DNA from: Methanobacteriota archaeon
GTDB lineage: Archaea > JAADCQ01 > Methanopyri > Methanopyrales > Methanopyraceae
Reading direction: 5' to 3'
DNA: 41,653 nt
Assembly (NCBI GenBank): GCA_027064305.1
Contig: JAMOPY010000009.1
Span: 1-41,653, forward strand
Part shown: positions 26,028 through 34,575 of the stretch, in pieces
Numbering within the stretch: the stretch's first letter is position 1
How the letters are laid out: every line of letters begins with the position of its first letter
Position numbers and translations under genes: made by a program
The notes under the pieces: model-generated
What the model saw: the letters and a program-made list of their open reading frames with translations, nothing else
Told to the model about the DNA's origin: nothing
Database searches by the model: none

Positions 26028-27679
26028 CGCAGTACGGCCCCTTCATCCGCTCCCCGAACCAGCTCCCGGTAGCGACGCAGGTACCCGGTCACCTCGTCCT
26101 CGGGGGGTTCCCACTCCCTCAGCCGGGCCTCCAGCTCCCCCTTCTCCAGGTCGACCTCCAGCCTCCGCTCCCGGACGTCGATGCGGATGGTGTCCCCCTC
26201 CTCCACGACCGCGATCGGACCGCCCCGGTAGGCCTCGGGCGACACGTGGCCGATGCACGGACCGCGGGTCCCGCCCGAGAACCGCCCGTCTGTGACCAGG
26301 GCCACCGAGTCGTCCAGCCCCATCCCGCACAGGGCGGAGGTGGGGGTCAGCATCTCGCGCATGCCCGGACCGCCGGCCGGGCCCTCGTAGCGGATCACCA
26401 CCACGTCGCCGGGGTCCACCTCGCCGCCGAGGATCGCCTCGGTCGCCTCCTCCTCGGAGTCGAACACGACGGCCGGACCCTCGTGCTCGTACATGTCCTC
26501 GGACAGCGCGGCCGTCTTGATCACGGCCCCCTTGGGGGCCAGGTTCCCGTACAGGATCCGGATCCCACCCTCCTCCTCGACCGGGTCGTCCTTCGGTCGG
26601 ATAACGTCCCGGTCCCTGACCTCGGCGCGCTCGACGCGCTCCCGCACCGGACGGCCGGCGTAGTCCGGCCGGTCGAGATGGAGGTCCTCCGACAGCTCCC
26701 TCATCACGGCGGGCACGCCGCCGGCCTCGTACAGGTCGCGCATGGTGTAGGGGCCGCCCGGCCGCATCGCGCAGAGGTGCGGCGTGTCCCGGCTGAGCTC
26801 GTCGAAGTCGTCGAGGGAGAGGTCAACGCCCGCCTCGCGGGCGATCGCGAGCAGGTGGAGCACGGTGTTCGTGCTGCCGCCCAGGGCCATGTCGACGCGG
26901 ATCGCGTCCAGAAAGGCCTCGCGGGTGAGCACGTCCCGGGCCGTGACGCCCTCCTTGACGGCCTCCACGAGCCGCGCGCCCGTGAGCTTCGCGATCCGGA
27001 GCTTCTCGGCCTCCGTGGCCGGGGTCGCCGCGCAGTTGAATTCCGACATCCCGAGCACCTCGGTCATGCACGCCATCGTGTTGGCCGTGAACATGCCGGC
27101 GCAGGAGCCCGGGCCCGGGCAGGCCCGGTGCTCGAGCTCCTCGAGCTCCTCCTCCGTCATCTCCCCCTCCTTCACCGCCCCGACGGCCTCGAACACGTCG
27201 ATGAGGTCCACGCGCTCCCCGTTCGCCCGACCCGGCTCCATGGGACCGCCCGTCACCACGGCGGCCGGCAGGTCGAGCCGGGCCGCGGCCATCAGCGCGC
27301 CCGGGACCATCTTGTCGCAGGACACGACCGCGACGAAGCCGTCGAACCGGTGGGCCTCCACCACGGTCTCGATGGAGTCGGCGACGAGCTCCCGGCTCGG
27401 CAGCGAGTACCTCATCCCGGGCGTGTTCATCGCAATCCCGTCGCAGAGGGCGATCGTCTCCACCTCGAACGGGACGCCGCCCGCGGCCCGGATCCCCGCC
27501 TTCACCGCCTCCGCGACCCGGTCCAGGTGGACGTGGCCGGGGACGATCTCGGAGTACGTGTTCACGACGGCGATGAACGGCCCGTCGCCCTCCAGCTCCT
27601 CGTCGGTGAGCCCGCAGGCCCGGAGCAGCGACCGGTGGGGAGCGCGCTCGAGTCCCCGTCGGACCCCGTCGCTCCTCAA
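26024..27679 (-). CDS. ilvD: Dihydroxy-acid dehydratase
   Basis: 551 aa from the TTG at 27679, which gives [20 protein letters not shown], the normal family N-terminus. Fe-S enzyme that dehydrates dihydroxy-acids on the way to valine, leucine, isoleucine and pantothenate. Motifs: [55 protein letters not shown] and [19 protein letters not shown] (the three cluster cysteines are among these), [16 protein letters not shown], and [20 protein letters not shown]. Its leader contains a perfect hairpin downstream of the TATA-like box. It is followed directly by cbiC. Confidence 0.96.
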   Translation of the reverse strand: MRSDGVRRGLERAPHRSLLRACGLTDEELEGDGPFIAVVNTYSEIVPGHVHLDRVAEAVKAGIRAAGGVPFEVETIALCDGIAMNTPGMRYSLPSRELVADSIETVVEAHRFDGFVAVVSCDKMVPGALMAAARLDLPAAVVTGGPMEPGRANGERVDLIDVFEAVGAVKEGEMTEEELEELEHRACPGPGSCAGMFTANTMACMTEVLGMSEFNCAATPATEAEKLRIAKLTGARLVEAVKEGVTARDVLTREAFLDAIRVDMALGGSTNTVLHLLAIAREAGVDLSLDDFDELSRDTPHLCAMRPGGPYTMRDLYEAGGVPAVMRELSEDLHLDRPDYAGRPVRERVERAEVRDRDVIRPKDDPVEEEGGIRILYGNLAPKGAVIKTAALSEDMYEHEGPAVVFDSEEEATEAILGGEVDPGDVVVIRYEGPAGGPGMREMLTPTSALCGMGLDDSVALVTDGRFSGGTRGPCIGHVSPEAYRGGPIAVVEEGDTIRIDVRERRLEVDLEKGELEARLREWEPPEDEVTGYLRRYRELVRGADEGAVLR

Positions 27680-27687
27680 CGCGGGCC

Positions 27688-27707
27688 CCGGTCGGTGCGC
27701 CGACCGG
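27688..27707 (-). promoter_or_regulatory. Palindrome in the ilvD promoter/leader
   Basis: CCGGTCGG and CCGACCGG arms surround TGCG, a perfect 8-bp inverted repeat. It lies between the TATA-like box (27711-27720) and the TTG start (27679), over the expected transcription start. That is a good position for a repressor site; an RNA hairpin near the ribosome site is the alternative. Confidence 0.5.
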
Positions 27708-27710
27708 TGC

Positions 27711-27720
27711 AAAGATAAGC
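27711..27720 (-). promoter_or_regulatory. TATA-like box of ilvD
   Basis: On the minus strand GCTTATCTTT lies 32-41 nt before the TTG start of ilvD and is the only AT-rich patch in the area. Confidence 0.5.
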
Positions 27721-27800
27721 GTTCGGGACCGAGGGCGCCGGGGATGAGGAGGACCTTTGGGGCCGAGTTCGGGATGAGGTGAGGCCGGCTTTGCCGACCC

Positions 27801-29240
27801 CTAGCTCGATCCCCGGCCCAGGACGATCGTCTTCTCCTCCGTGAACTCCCGGACCGCCCACGGCACGCCCTCGCGGCCCACGCCGCTGGCCTTCACGCCC
27901 CCGAACGGCATGTAGTCGACCCGGTAGTTGGTCACCCCGTTGATGATCACCCCTCCAGCCTCGAGCTCCCGCGCGGCCCGCACCGCCCGGTCCAGCCGGT
28001 TCGTGAACACCGCCGCGTGAAGCCCGTACTCGGTCGCGTTGGCCGCGCGGAGCGCCTCGTCGAAGTCCTCGACCCGAAGCACCGGGAGCACGGGTCCGAA
28101 CGTCTCCTCCCGCGCGACCAGGGCGTCCTCGGGCACGTCCGCGAGCACCGTGGGCGGGAGCAGCCGGCGCTCCCGGGGCTCGCCCCCCGTGACCACCTCG
28201 GCGCCTCGCTCGACCGCGTCCTCCACGTGCCTCATCACCTTCCGCAGCGCCCGGTCGTTGAGGAGCGGCCCCACGTCCGTGCGCTCGTCCAGCGGGTTAC
28301 CTACCCGCAGGGACTCCGCGGCCCTCGCGGCCGCCTCCACGAACTCCTCGTACGCGTCCTCCACCACGATGGCCCGCTCCACGGCGATGCACACCTGACC
28401 GGCGTGGGAGCACGCCCCCCGGACGACCTCCTCGGCGACCCGTTCCAGGTCCTCCACGGTCTCGTCCACGATGACCGGATCGTTCCCGCCCAGCTCGAGC
28501 GTCTTCCTCGGGATGGGGGAGATCCGCAGCAGCCGCTCGCCCACCTCCCGGCTGCCCGTGAAGGAGAGCGCGTCGAAGTCCGAGCGCGCCAGCCGCTCGC
28601 CCAGCTCCCCGCCCGGACCGACCACGACCTGGACCGCCCGCTCGTCGACCCCGGCGTCCAGCAGCAGCTCCGCCAGCCTCAGCGAGGAGAGTGGGGTCTC
28701 GGAGGCCGGTTTGTGCACGACGGAGCATCGGGCTGCGAGGGCGGGCCCCAGCTTGTGCGCGGGCAGCATCAGCGGGAAGTTGTACGGGGTGATGGAGAGC
28801 ACGACGCCCACCGGCTCCCGGACCGTGAGGATGAGCTCGGAGACGCGCCCCGGCTGGGCGTCGCCCGGCAGCGTCTCGCCCCAGAGCCGCTCGGCCTCGC
28901 CCGCGCACAGCCGCAGCACCTCCGCCGTCCGACGCACCTCGAACCGGGCCTCCCGGATCGGTTTACCGCCCTCGAGGGCGATGAGCCGGGCGAGCTCCTT
29001 CTCGCGCTTTCGAACCAGCCGGGCCGCCTCCTCGAGCGCCTCACGGAGCTCGTGGGTTCGGCGCTCCCTCCACCGTTTCAGACCTTCCTTGGCGTGTTTT
29101 CGAAGCTCGTCGACGTCGATCTCGGCGGGGATCAGCACGCGGCCGACCTCGGAGTCGTCGTAGGGGCTGAGGACCAGGAGCTCCTCCTCGCCCTCCACCC
29201 ATTCACCGCCGATCAGGCAGCCGAACTCGCGCTCCGGCAC
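27801..29240 (-). CDS. NAD(P)-dependent aldehyde dehydrogenase, CofA-like
   Basis: 479 aa, ATG start. Oxidises an aldehyde to the acid. Motifs: [66 protein letters not shown] with the general-base Glu, the catalytic Cys in [28 protein letters not shown] and [16 protein letters not shown]. The sequence is close in style to methanogen lactaldehyde dehydrogenase (CofA), which supplies lactate for coenzyme F420. Glyceraldehyde or glyceraldehyde-3-phosphate dehydrogenase are alternatives. A fuculose-phosphate-aldolase-like gene that could make the lactaldehyde is at 38.7 kb. The start is preceded by a TATA-like GATTAAGAG and by the 23-bp palindrome. Confidence 0.88.
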   Translation of the reverse strand: MPEREFGCLIGGEWVEGEEELLVLSPYDDSEVGRVLIPAEIDVDELRKHAKEGLKRWRERRTHELREALEEAARLVRKREKELARLIALEGGKPIREARFEVRRTAEVLRLCAGEAERLWGETLPGDAQPGRVSELILTVREPVGVVLSITPYNFPLMLPAHKLGPALAARCSVVHKPASETPLSSLRLAELLLDAGVDERAVQVVVGPGGELGERLARSDFDALSFTGSREVGERLLRISPIPRKTLELGGNDPVIVDETVEDLERVAEEVVRGACSHAGQVCIAVERAIVVEDAYEEFVEAAARAAESLRVGNPLDERTDVGPLLNDRALRKVMRHVEDAVERGAEVVTGGEPRERRLLPPTVLADVPEDALVAREETFGPVLPVLRVEDFDEALRAANATEYGLHAAVFTNRLDRAVRAARELEAGGVIINGVTNYRVDYMPFGGVKASGVGREGVPWAVREFTEEKTIVLGRGSS

Positions 29241-29297
29241 GATGGCCCCGCCGGCGGGGGCGGGTCCCGGGACTCTTAATCCGAGCGGCTCCCCGGC

Positions 29298-29320
29298 ATC
29301 GTTACGAGACGATTAACGAT
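29298..29320. repeat. 23-bp palindromic site, copy 1
   Basis: Arms ATCGTTA and TAACGAT with the 9-nt spacer CGAGACGAT. It lies between L7Ae (3' end) and the aldehyde dehydrogenase start, about 58-80 nt before that ATG and upstream of its TATA-like box. Copy 2, at 33229-33251, differs at one base. A shared binding site for one regulator is the simplest reading. Confidence 0.65.
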
Positions 29321-29346
29321 GGCCGGGGGCGGAAGGGGGCGTGGGC

Positions 29347-29721
29347 CTACTCGCGGAGCTCCTCGACCTTCTCGATGATTTCGTCGACCAGGTCCTTGGC
29401 TTCGCCCGGGTCGATGATGCAGGCGCTGGCGGCCGCCACGTCGATGCCCGCGGCGGCGCCCAGCTCGTCCTTGCTCGGCACGTACACGTACGGGATGCCC
29501 TTCTCGTCGCACAGCTCCGGCAGGTGGGCGACCACCTCCTCCGGGTCCACGTCCTCGGCGATCAGGACCAGCACGGCCTGCTCGCGCTCGACCGCCTTCG
29601 TGGTCTCGTTGGTGCCCTTCCGGATCTCGCCCGTGTCCCGGGCGATCTCGAGCGCCTCGTAGGCCTTCTCGGCGAGCTCCTCGGGCACCTCGAACTTCAC
29701 GTACATGGGCTTGTCCGCCAT
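29347..29721 (-). CDS. rpl7ae: Ribosomal protein L7Ae
   Basis: 124 aa from the ATG at 29721 (GGGGGTG seven bases upstream); a GTG at 29730 is possible. L7Ae binds kink-turns in 23S rRNA, box C/D and H/ACA guide RNAs and RNase [24 protein letters not shown], the RNA-binding [20 protein letters not shown] motif, [20 protein letters not shown] and [20 protein letters not shown] are diagnostic. In many archaea it leads an operon with S28e, L24e, ndk and infB; here it is alone, with ndk and infB scattered nearby. Confidence 0.97.
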   Translation of the reverse strand: MADKPMYVKFEVPEELAEKAYEALEIARDTGEIRKGTNETTKAVEREQAVLVLIAEDVDPEEVVAHLPELCDEKGIPYVYVPSKDELGAAAGIDVAAASACIIDPGEAKDLVDEIIEKVEELRE

Positions 29722-29790
29722 AATCCGCACCCCCTCATCGGTTCATCCTCATCCCGGGCGTCGTCGCCTCGCGGTGAGCGCCGCAGGCTC

Positions 29791-29802
29791 AATATAAATA
29801 AG
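29791..29802 (-). promoter_or_regulatory. Strong TATA box of L7Ae, perhaps bidirectional
   Basis: On the minus strand CTTATTTATATT is the best TATA-like sequence in the window, preceded by the BRE-like CGAAAT. It predicts a leader of ~45-50 nt for L7Ae. The plus-strand reading (AATATAAATAAG) could also serve pth2, ~90 nt away. Confidence 0.6.
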
Positions 29803-29891
29803 ATTTCGCCCTCGACGGTCGGCGGCCCGATGAGGAGGAGCTGACGGGCGTGACGCCGTGACGAGACTCCTCTCAGCCGAGGGTGGTGCCC

Positions 29892-30245
29892 TTGGCCTAC
29901 AAGCAGGTGATCGTCGTCCGGGGCGATCTGGACCTGAGCCGTGGTAAGCTCGCGGCCCAGGTGGCCCACGCGGCCGTGGGTGCGCTCCTGCGGGCCCGGG
30001 AGCTGGGGGCCCCGGTGGACGAGTGGTTGGAGGAGGGGCAGAAGAAGGTCGTCGTTCGGTGCGAGGACGAGCGGGAGCTGCTGGAGCGGTACGAGCGGGC
30101 GAGGGAGCTGAGCCTGCCCGCGTTCCTCGTTCGGGACGCCGGGTTGACGGAGCTGGAGCCGGGCACGGTGACGTGCGTGGGGATCGGTCCGGAGCGGGAG
30201 GAGCGGGTCGACCGGGTCACGGGCGACCTGCCGCTGCTGCGGTGA
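29892..30245 (+). CDS. pth2: Peptidyl-tRNA hydrolase, Pth2 family
   Basis: 117 aa from the TTG at 29892 (AYKQVIVVRGDLDLSRGKLA); a GTG at 29883 is the alternative, but GAGGGTGGTG fits as ribosome site for the TTG. Frees tRNA from prematurely released peptides. Conserved: GKLAAQVAHAAVGALLRARE with catalytic-region Lys and His, WLEEGQKKVVVRCEDERELL, LSLPAFLVRDAGLTELEPGT and VTCVGIGPEREERVDRVTGD then LPLL at the end. Length is standard. Confidence 0.95.
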   Translation: MAYKQVIVVRGDLDLSRGKLAAQVAHAAVGALLRARELGAPVDEWLEEGQKKVVVRCEDERELLERYERARELSLPAFLVRDAGLTELEPGTVTCVGIGPEREERVDRVTGDLPLLR

Positions 30246-30314
30246 GGGGCCTCCGCTAGGACGCGGCTCTTCACCCGTCCGTGCCCAGGTTTCTCGTCAT
30301 CGGCCCGGGCGCGC

Positions 30315-32117
30315 TCACGTGCCGTAGAACGGGTCCTCTCGGCGCTTGATCTCCGCGATCTCCTCCAGCACCTCCCGCTCGTCCTCGGTGAGCAGGTCCC
30401 AGAACTCCTCGAACATCAGCCTGGCGTGCTCCGACGGCACGTCCGTGTAGAGGATGTCGCCCTCCTCGAAGTGGCGGCCCACGATCGGTCCCTCGATCGA
30501 GATGGCCACCTCCTCGCCCCGCTTGGCCTCCTCCTGCGGCTCCCCGTGCGACTGGATCTGCTTGATCCGGCCCAGCTCCCGACCGTCCTCGCGCATGAGC
30601 GGGTAGCCGGGCTTGATGACGCCGCCGAGGACGCGGACGCCCACGATCGCCGGCTTGCTCTGGCGGAAGATGTAGCCGGGCAGGACCTTGACCTTGCCCG
30701 GGCGGACGAGCTCGTCCAGGCGGCGACGGCGCTCCCGCTCGATCCGCTTCTCCACCATCTCCTCGTACTTCTCCACCAGCTCGTAGATCACGTCGTCGAT
30801 GATGATGTCCACGTCGTACTCCTCCGCCAGCTCCTCCGCCTCCTCGGTGATGCCCACGTTGAACCCCACGATCACGCCCAGGCGCGGATCCTTCTCGGCG
30901 ACCGCGTGCGCCTCGATCACGTCCTCCTTCGTGATGTCACCCACGTCGGCGCGCCGGATGGGGACCTCCTTCTCCTTGAACTCGCCCACCACGGCCTCCA
31001 GCGTGCCGAGCGTGTCCGCCTTGATGATGATCCCGTCCTTGTCCGTCTCGATCGTGACCTCTTCCACCTCCTGCTGCACCTCCTTCACGACCTCCTCCAC
31101 GTCCTCGTCCTCCCCCACGACCCGCAGCGGGGTCCCGGCGATCGCCCGGTCCAGCTCCGGCGCGCTGATCTTCACGCCGGCCGCGGCGCTCACCTCATCC
31201 ACCTTCCGGAACCGGTCGCTCGGGTCGCGCATCTCGTCCATCGGCTTGGGCTTCAGCAGCGAGCGGACGCGGGTGACGATCGGCTCCTCTGGGTGGCCGA
31301 TGACGATCCGGTCGCCCGTCCGGATGATCCCGTCGTAGAGAATCGCGTCCACCGTGTGGCCCAGGCCCGGCTCCTTCTTGACCTCCAGGATCGCGGCCTT
31401 CCCGGGACCGCTCACCTCGATCCTGAGCTGCTCCTCCAGGAACCGCTGGGCGAGCCCCGTCACGACCATGAGCAGCTCGGGGATGCCCTCCCCGGTGATC
31501 CCGCTCGTGGGGACGATGGCGACCGTGCGCGTGAAGTCCCGCACCCGGTCGAAGCGTTCCGCCTGGAACCCGTGCTGGTGCAGCTGGCCGATGAGCTCGT
31601 AGATCTTCTCCTCCACCCGCTTCTGCACCTCCGGGGACTGCTTCTGGAACGACTCCAGGAAGGGAGAGTCCTCGTGCGGCTGCCAGCCGGGGACCCGGTC
31701 CACCTTGTTCGCCGCGACCACGAACGGCGTCTTGTAGCGGCGGAGGATCCGCAGGGCCTCCTCGGTCTGGGGCATGACGCCTTCCATGATGTCGATGACC
31801 AGGATCGCGATGTCCGCGAGGGCGCCCCCGCGGCGGCGGAGGTTGGTGAAGGCCTCGTGACCGGGCGTGTCGATGAACAGGAGACCCGGGATCGTGAGCT
31901 CCACGTCGAGCTGCTCGAGCAGGGGCCCGCAAATCTCCTTTATCACGTCCAGCGGGATCTCCGACGCGCCGATGTGCTGCGTGATGCCGCCCGCCTCCTT
32001 GGCGGCCACGGCGGTCCCCCGGATCTTGTCCAGGAGGGTCGTCTTACCGTGATCCACGTGCCCCAGCACCGATATGATGGGTTGCCGGATCACCTTCTCA
32101 CCCTCGCTCAACTTCAA
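30315..32117 (-). CDS. infB: Translation initiation factor aIF5B (IF-2 homologue)
   Basis: 600 aa, TTG start (a second TTG at 32111). GTPase that drives subunit joining at the end of initiation. G domain: ISVLGHVDHGKTTLLDKIRG, AGGITQHIGASEIP, LLFIDTPGHEAFTNLRRRGG, VVAANKVDRVPGW. Then EF-Tu-like domain II (~235-345), domain III (IIIKADTLGTLEAVVGEFKE) and domain IV ending DILYTDVPSEHARLMFEEFW. Archaeal forms lack the long bacterial N-terminus, as here. The G1 region is intact, with no intein. The S28e-L24e partners seen in other archaea are absent. Confidence 0.97.
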   Translation of the reverse strand: MKLSEGEKVIRQPIISVLGHVDHGKTTLLDKIRGTAVAAKEAGGITQHIGASEIPLDVIKEICGPLLEQLDVELTIPGLLFIDTPGHEAFTNLRRRGGALADIAILVIDIMEGVMPQTEEALRILRRYKTPFVVAANKVDRVPGWQPHEDSPFLESFQKQSPEVQKRVEEKIYELIGQLHQHGFQAERFDRVRDFTRTVAIVPTSGITGEGIPELLMVVTGLAQRFLEEQLRIEVSGPGKAAILEVKKEPGLGHTVDAILYDGIIRTGDRIVIGHPEEPIVTRVRSLLKPKPMDEMRDPSDRFRKVDEVSAAAGVKISAPELDRAIAGTPLRVVGEDEDVEEVVKEVQQEVEEVTIETDKDGIIIKADTLGTLEAVVGEFKEKEVPIRRADVGDITKEDVIEAHAVAEKDPRLGVIVGFNVGITEEAEELAEEYDVDIIIDDVIYELVEKYEEMVEKRIERERRRRLDELVRPGKVKVLPGYIFRQSKPAIVGVRVLGGVIKPGYPLMREDGRELGRIKQIQSHGEPQEEAKRGEEVAISIEGPIVGRHFEEGDILYTDVPSEHARLMFEEFWDLLTEDEREVLEEIAEIKRREDPFYGT

Positions 32118-32165
32118 CCGTCCCCCAACGCCCTTTCAACGGTCTTCAGGCCGGACTGCACCCAC

Positions 32166-32174
32166 AATTTAAAC
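32166..32174 (+). promoter_or_regulatory. TATA-like box of rdgB
   Basis: AATTTAAAC sits 22-30 nt before the TTG of rdgB, which predicts a very short or absent leader. It lies in the 78 bp between divergent infB and rdgB. Confidence 0.55.
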
Positions 32175-32195
32175 GTTGGGTGGGGGCGGCGCCGC

Positions 32196-32759
32196 TTGAA
32201 GATCCTCGTCGCCACCGGAAACCGGGCCAAGTTCCGGGAGATGAGGGACATCCTCCGGGAGCACGGGATCGAGGCGGAGCGCGTGGACGTGGACTACCCG
32301 GAGCTGCAGTCGGACAGCCCGGAGGAGATCGCGGCCCACGGGGCCCGGTACTGCGCCGAATCGCTCGGTAAGCCGGTGATCGTGGAGGACTCGGGCCTGT
32401 TCGTGGACGCGCTGAACGGGTTCCCGGGCCCGTACTCCGCCTACGTGTACGAGACGATCGGAAACGAGGGTATCCTCCGACTGCTGGAGGGCGAGGAGGA
32501 CCGCTCGGCCCGGTTCATCTCCGTGGTCGGGTACTGCGAGCCCGGTGGGAAGCCCGTGACGTTCACCGGGGAGGTGCGCGGGCGGATCGCGGAGGAACCG
32601 CGCGGGGAGGAGGGGTTCGGGTACGATCCCATCTTCATCCCGGAGGGCCGAGAAAAAACGTTCGCCGAGCTGGGCGTTGAGGAAAAATGTAAAATGTCGC
32701 ACCGAGCCCGGGCCCTCGAGAAGTTCGCGAGATGGTTCAAGCGCCACGCGGGGCGATGA
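32196..32759 (+). CDS. rdgB: XTP/dITP pyrophosphatase (Ham1/RdgB family)
   Basis: 187 aa from the TTG at 32196. Removes non-canonical purine triphosphates such as dITP and XTP, important where heat deaminates bases. KILVATGNRAKFREMRDIL, VIVEDSGLFVDALNGFPGPY, EGFGYDPIFIPEG and MSHRARALEKFARWF are the four hallmarks. A far longer open frame running back through infB on the opposite strand is a shadow. It leads an operon with S15 and a DHH nuclease. Confidence 0.95.
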   Translation: MKILVATGNRAKFREMRDILREHGIEAERVDVDYPELQSDSPEEIAAHGARYCAESLGKPVIVEDSGLFVDALNGFPGPYSAYVYETIGNEGILRLLEGEEDRSARFISVVGYCEPGGKPVTFTGEVRGRIAEEPRGEEGFGYDPIFIPEGREKTFAELGVEEKCKMSHRARALEKFARWFKRHAGR

Positions 32760-32762
32760 GCG

Positions 32763-33212
32763 ATGGCGCGCATGCACTCGCGGGACAAGGGCAAGTCCGG
32801 CTCCACCCGGCCCCCGCGCGTGGCCCCGCCCTCGTGGGTGGAGTACTCGCCCGAGGAGGTGGAGAGCCTGGTCGTGGACCTGGCCAAGCAGGGCTACGAG
32901 CCCGCGATGATCGGGATCAAGCTGCGCGACGAGTACGGGATCCCGGACGTGAAGCTGATCACGGGCAAGAAGATCACCGAGATCCTGGAGGAGCACGGGC
33001 TGGCCCCGGAGATCCCGGAGGACCTACTGAACCTGATCCGGCGGGCCAAGCGACTCCGCGAGCACCTGAAGCGGCACCCCAAGGACCTGCACTCGCGGCG
33101 CGGACTGCAGCTGATCGAGTCGAAGATCCACCGGCTGGTGCGGTACTACAAGCGGAAGGGCAAGCTGCCCGAGGACTGGCGGTACGACCCGGAGGCCCTG
33201 CACGTCGAGTAG
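32763..33212 (+). CDS. rps15: 30S ribosomal protein S15 (S13e family)
   Basis: 149 aa, ATG start 3 nt after rdgB. The archaeal/eukaryotic form has an N-terminal extension ([18 protein letters not shown], then [20 protein letters not shown]) before the S15 core: [61 protein letters not shown]15 binds the central 16S rRNA domain. Confidence 0.97.
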   Translation: MARMHSRDKGKSGSTRPPRVAPPSWVEYSPEEVESLVVDLAKQGYEPAMIGIKLRDEYGIPDVKLITGKKITEILEEHGLAPEIPEDLLNLIRRAKRLREHLKRHPKDLHSRRGLQLIESKIHRLVRYYKRKGKLPEDWRYDPEALHVE

Positions 33213-33228
33213 GCCGACCCCCGGCCGA

Positions 33229-33251
33229 ATCGTTACGAGCCGATTAACGAT
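33229..33251. repeat. 23-bp palindromic site, copy 2
   Basis: Arms ATCGTTA and TAACGAT, spacer CGAGCCGAT, one base different from copy 1 at 29298-29320. It lies between rps15 and the DHH nuclease. The right arm overlaps the TATA-like GATTAAC ~30-36 nt before the nuclease start, so a bound protein could block that promoter. Confidence 0.65.
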
Positions 33252-33277
33252 CGACGGGGGTGAAAAGGGGAGATACC

Positions 33278-34573
33278 TTGAGCGAGGACCGCTGGAGCGA
33301 GCTGGAGGAGCTGATGGGGGAGGGCGCCGACCTACTCTCCGACCTGAAGGGACACGCGGTCCGCGTGTACACGCACAACGACGCGGACGGGCTCTCCGCC
33401 GGGGCCATCCTGACCTTCACCCTCCGGTGCCTGAGGATCCCGGCCACCGTCCGCGTGCTGGACAACGAGTCCGACGTGCTGGAGCACGGGCTCGACGGCC
33501 CCACCATCCTCCTGGACATGGGCAGCGGCATCCTGCGCCACCTCTCCTCCGATCACCCGGTGCTCGTCGTGGACCACCACGAGGCGCCCGACGAGGCGCC
33601 CGACAACGTCACCCTGGTGAACCCGCGCCGGTGCGGGTTCAACGGCGGGACCGAGGCCTCCGCGTCCACCGTGACCTACCTACTCTGCAAGTTCTTGGTC
33701 AAGCTGGAGCGCACGGAGCTCCCCAAAACGGCCCTGGTGGGCGCCTACGGGGACAACCAGGCCGACCGGCGCGGGGTGCGCGGGCTGAACCGGATCCCGG
33801 AGCGGGACGGGGAGGAGGGCGAGGTCCTGGAGCCCCGGGACCCCGCGTACTGGACGTACGGGCGCGCCACCATGACCGTCGGGGAGATCGTGGAGACGCT
33901 GTCCGGCCCGGAGGTCCGGCGAGCGCTCGAGGCCCGGTTCGGGGAGCTGGACCGGCCCCCGGTCGAGCTGCCCCGGGAAGAGGAGTGCGAGATCGTGGAG
34001 GAACACGCCCAGCTGACTGACTTGAACGGGAAGACCGGGTACATCCACGTCTTCCGCGACGAGCGACCGCTGGCGGAGCTGAGGGATCCGCTGGAGACGG
34101 CCACCCTACTCAACGCCTGCGGGCGGTACGGTGAGGGTTGGGTCGGGCTGGTCGTCGCCATGGGATGCTGGGACCACCTGGACCGGGCCAAGCGCCTCCG
34201 ACGCAAGCACAGGGCCGTGATCCGGGAGGCGCTGTCCAGGCTCGAGCGCGGTCAGGGCGTGCGGGACCGCGACGGCTACCTGCTCGTCGAGGGCGACCGG
34301 CTCGGCGTGCCTCCCACCGTGATCGGCATCGTCTCCCAGATCGTGTGCGAGAACGAGGGTAAGGTCGTGGTGGGCGTGTCCCGCGTGGACGATGACACGG
34401 TTAAGGTCTCGATCCGATGCCCCGAGGACAGCGGGGTGGACGCGGGCGAGCTCGCCAGCGAGGCCGCCGAGCGGGTGGGTGGCGAGGGGGGCGGGCACGA
34501 GCGGGCGGCCGGGGCCGAGATCCCGGCGGACCGACTGGACGAGTTCCTCAGGTGCCTGGAGCGGACGCTGTGA
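33278..34573 (+). CDS. DHH-family single-strand nuclease (archaeal RecJ/GAN-like)
   Basis: 431 aa from the TTG at 33278. DHH/DHHA1 phosphoesterase: motif I AVRVYTHNDADGLSAGAIL, motif II ILLDMGSG, motif III VVDHHEAPDEAP, then GAYGDNQADRRG, and the DHHA1 motif GGGHERAAGAEIP near residue 410. Archaeal RecJ-like proteins degrade single strands and one (GAN/Cdc45-like) works with the replisome. Adjacency to S15 is common in archaea. A palindromic site overlaps its promoter. Confidence 0.92.
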   Translation: MSEDRWSELEELMGEGADLLSDLKGHAVRVYTHNDADGLSAGAILTFTLRCLRIPATVRVLDNESDVLEHGLDGPTILLDMGSGILRHLSSDHPVLVVDHHEAPDEAPDNVTLVNPRRCGFNGGTEASASTVTYLLCKFLVKLERTELPKTALVGAYGDNQADRRGVRGLNRIPERDGEEGEVLEPRDPAYWTYGRATMTVGEIVETLSGPEVRRALEARFGELDRPPVELPREEECEIVEEHAQLTDLNGKTGYIHVFRDERPLAELRDPLETATLLNACGRYGEGWVGLVVAMGCWDHLDRAKRLRRKHRAVIREALSRLERGQGVRDRDGYLLVEGDRLGVPPTVIGIVSQIVCENEGKVVVGVSRVDDDTVKVSIRCPEDSGVDAGELASEAAERVGGEGGGHERAAGAEIPADRLDEFLRCLERTL

Positions 34574-34575
34574 GG

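Noticed and set aside
30315..32117. Intein in infB
   Set aside because: Some archaea carry one, so it was looked for. The G1 motif and all domains are continuous, and the length is normal.
30426..32195. Long plus-strand frame through infB joined to rdgB (777 residues)
   Set aside because: The upstream part is the shadow of infB. rdgB begins at its own TTG with a TATA-like box, and family members have no such extension.
29298..33251. The two palindromes as replication origin boxes
   Set aside because: There is no cdc6/orc gene, no AT-rich unwinding region and no cluster of copies. The motif does not resemble known origin recognition boxes.
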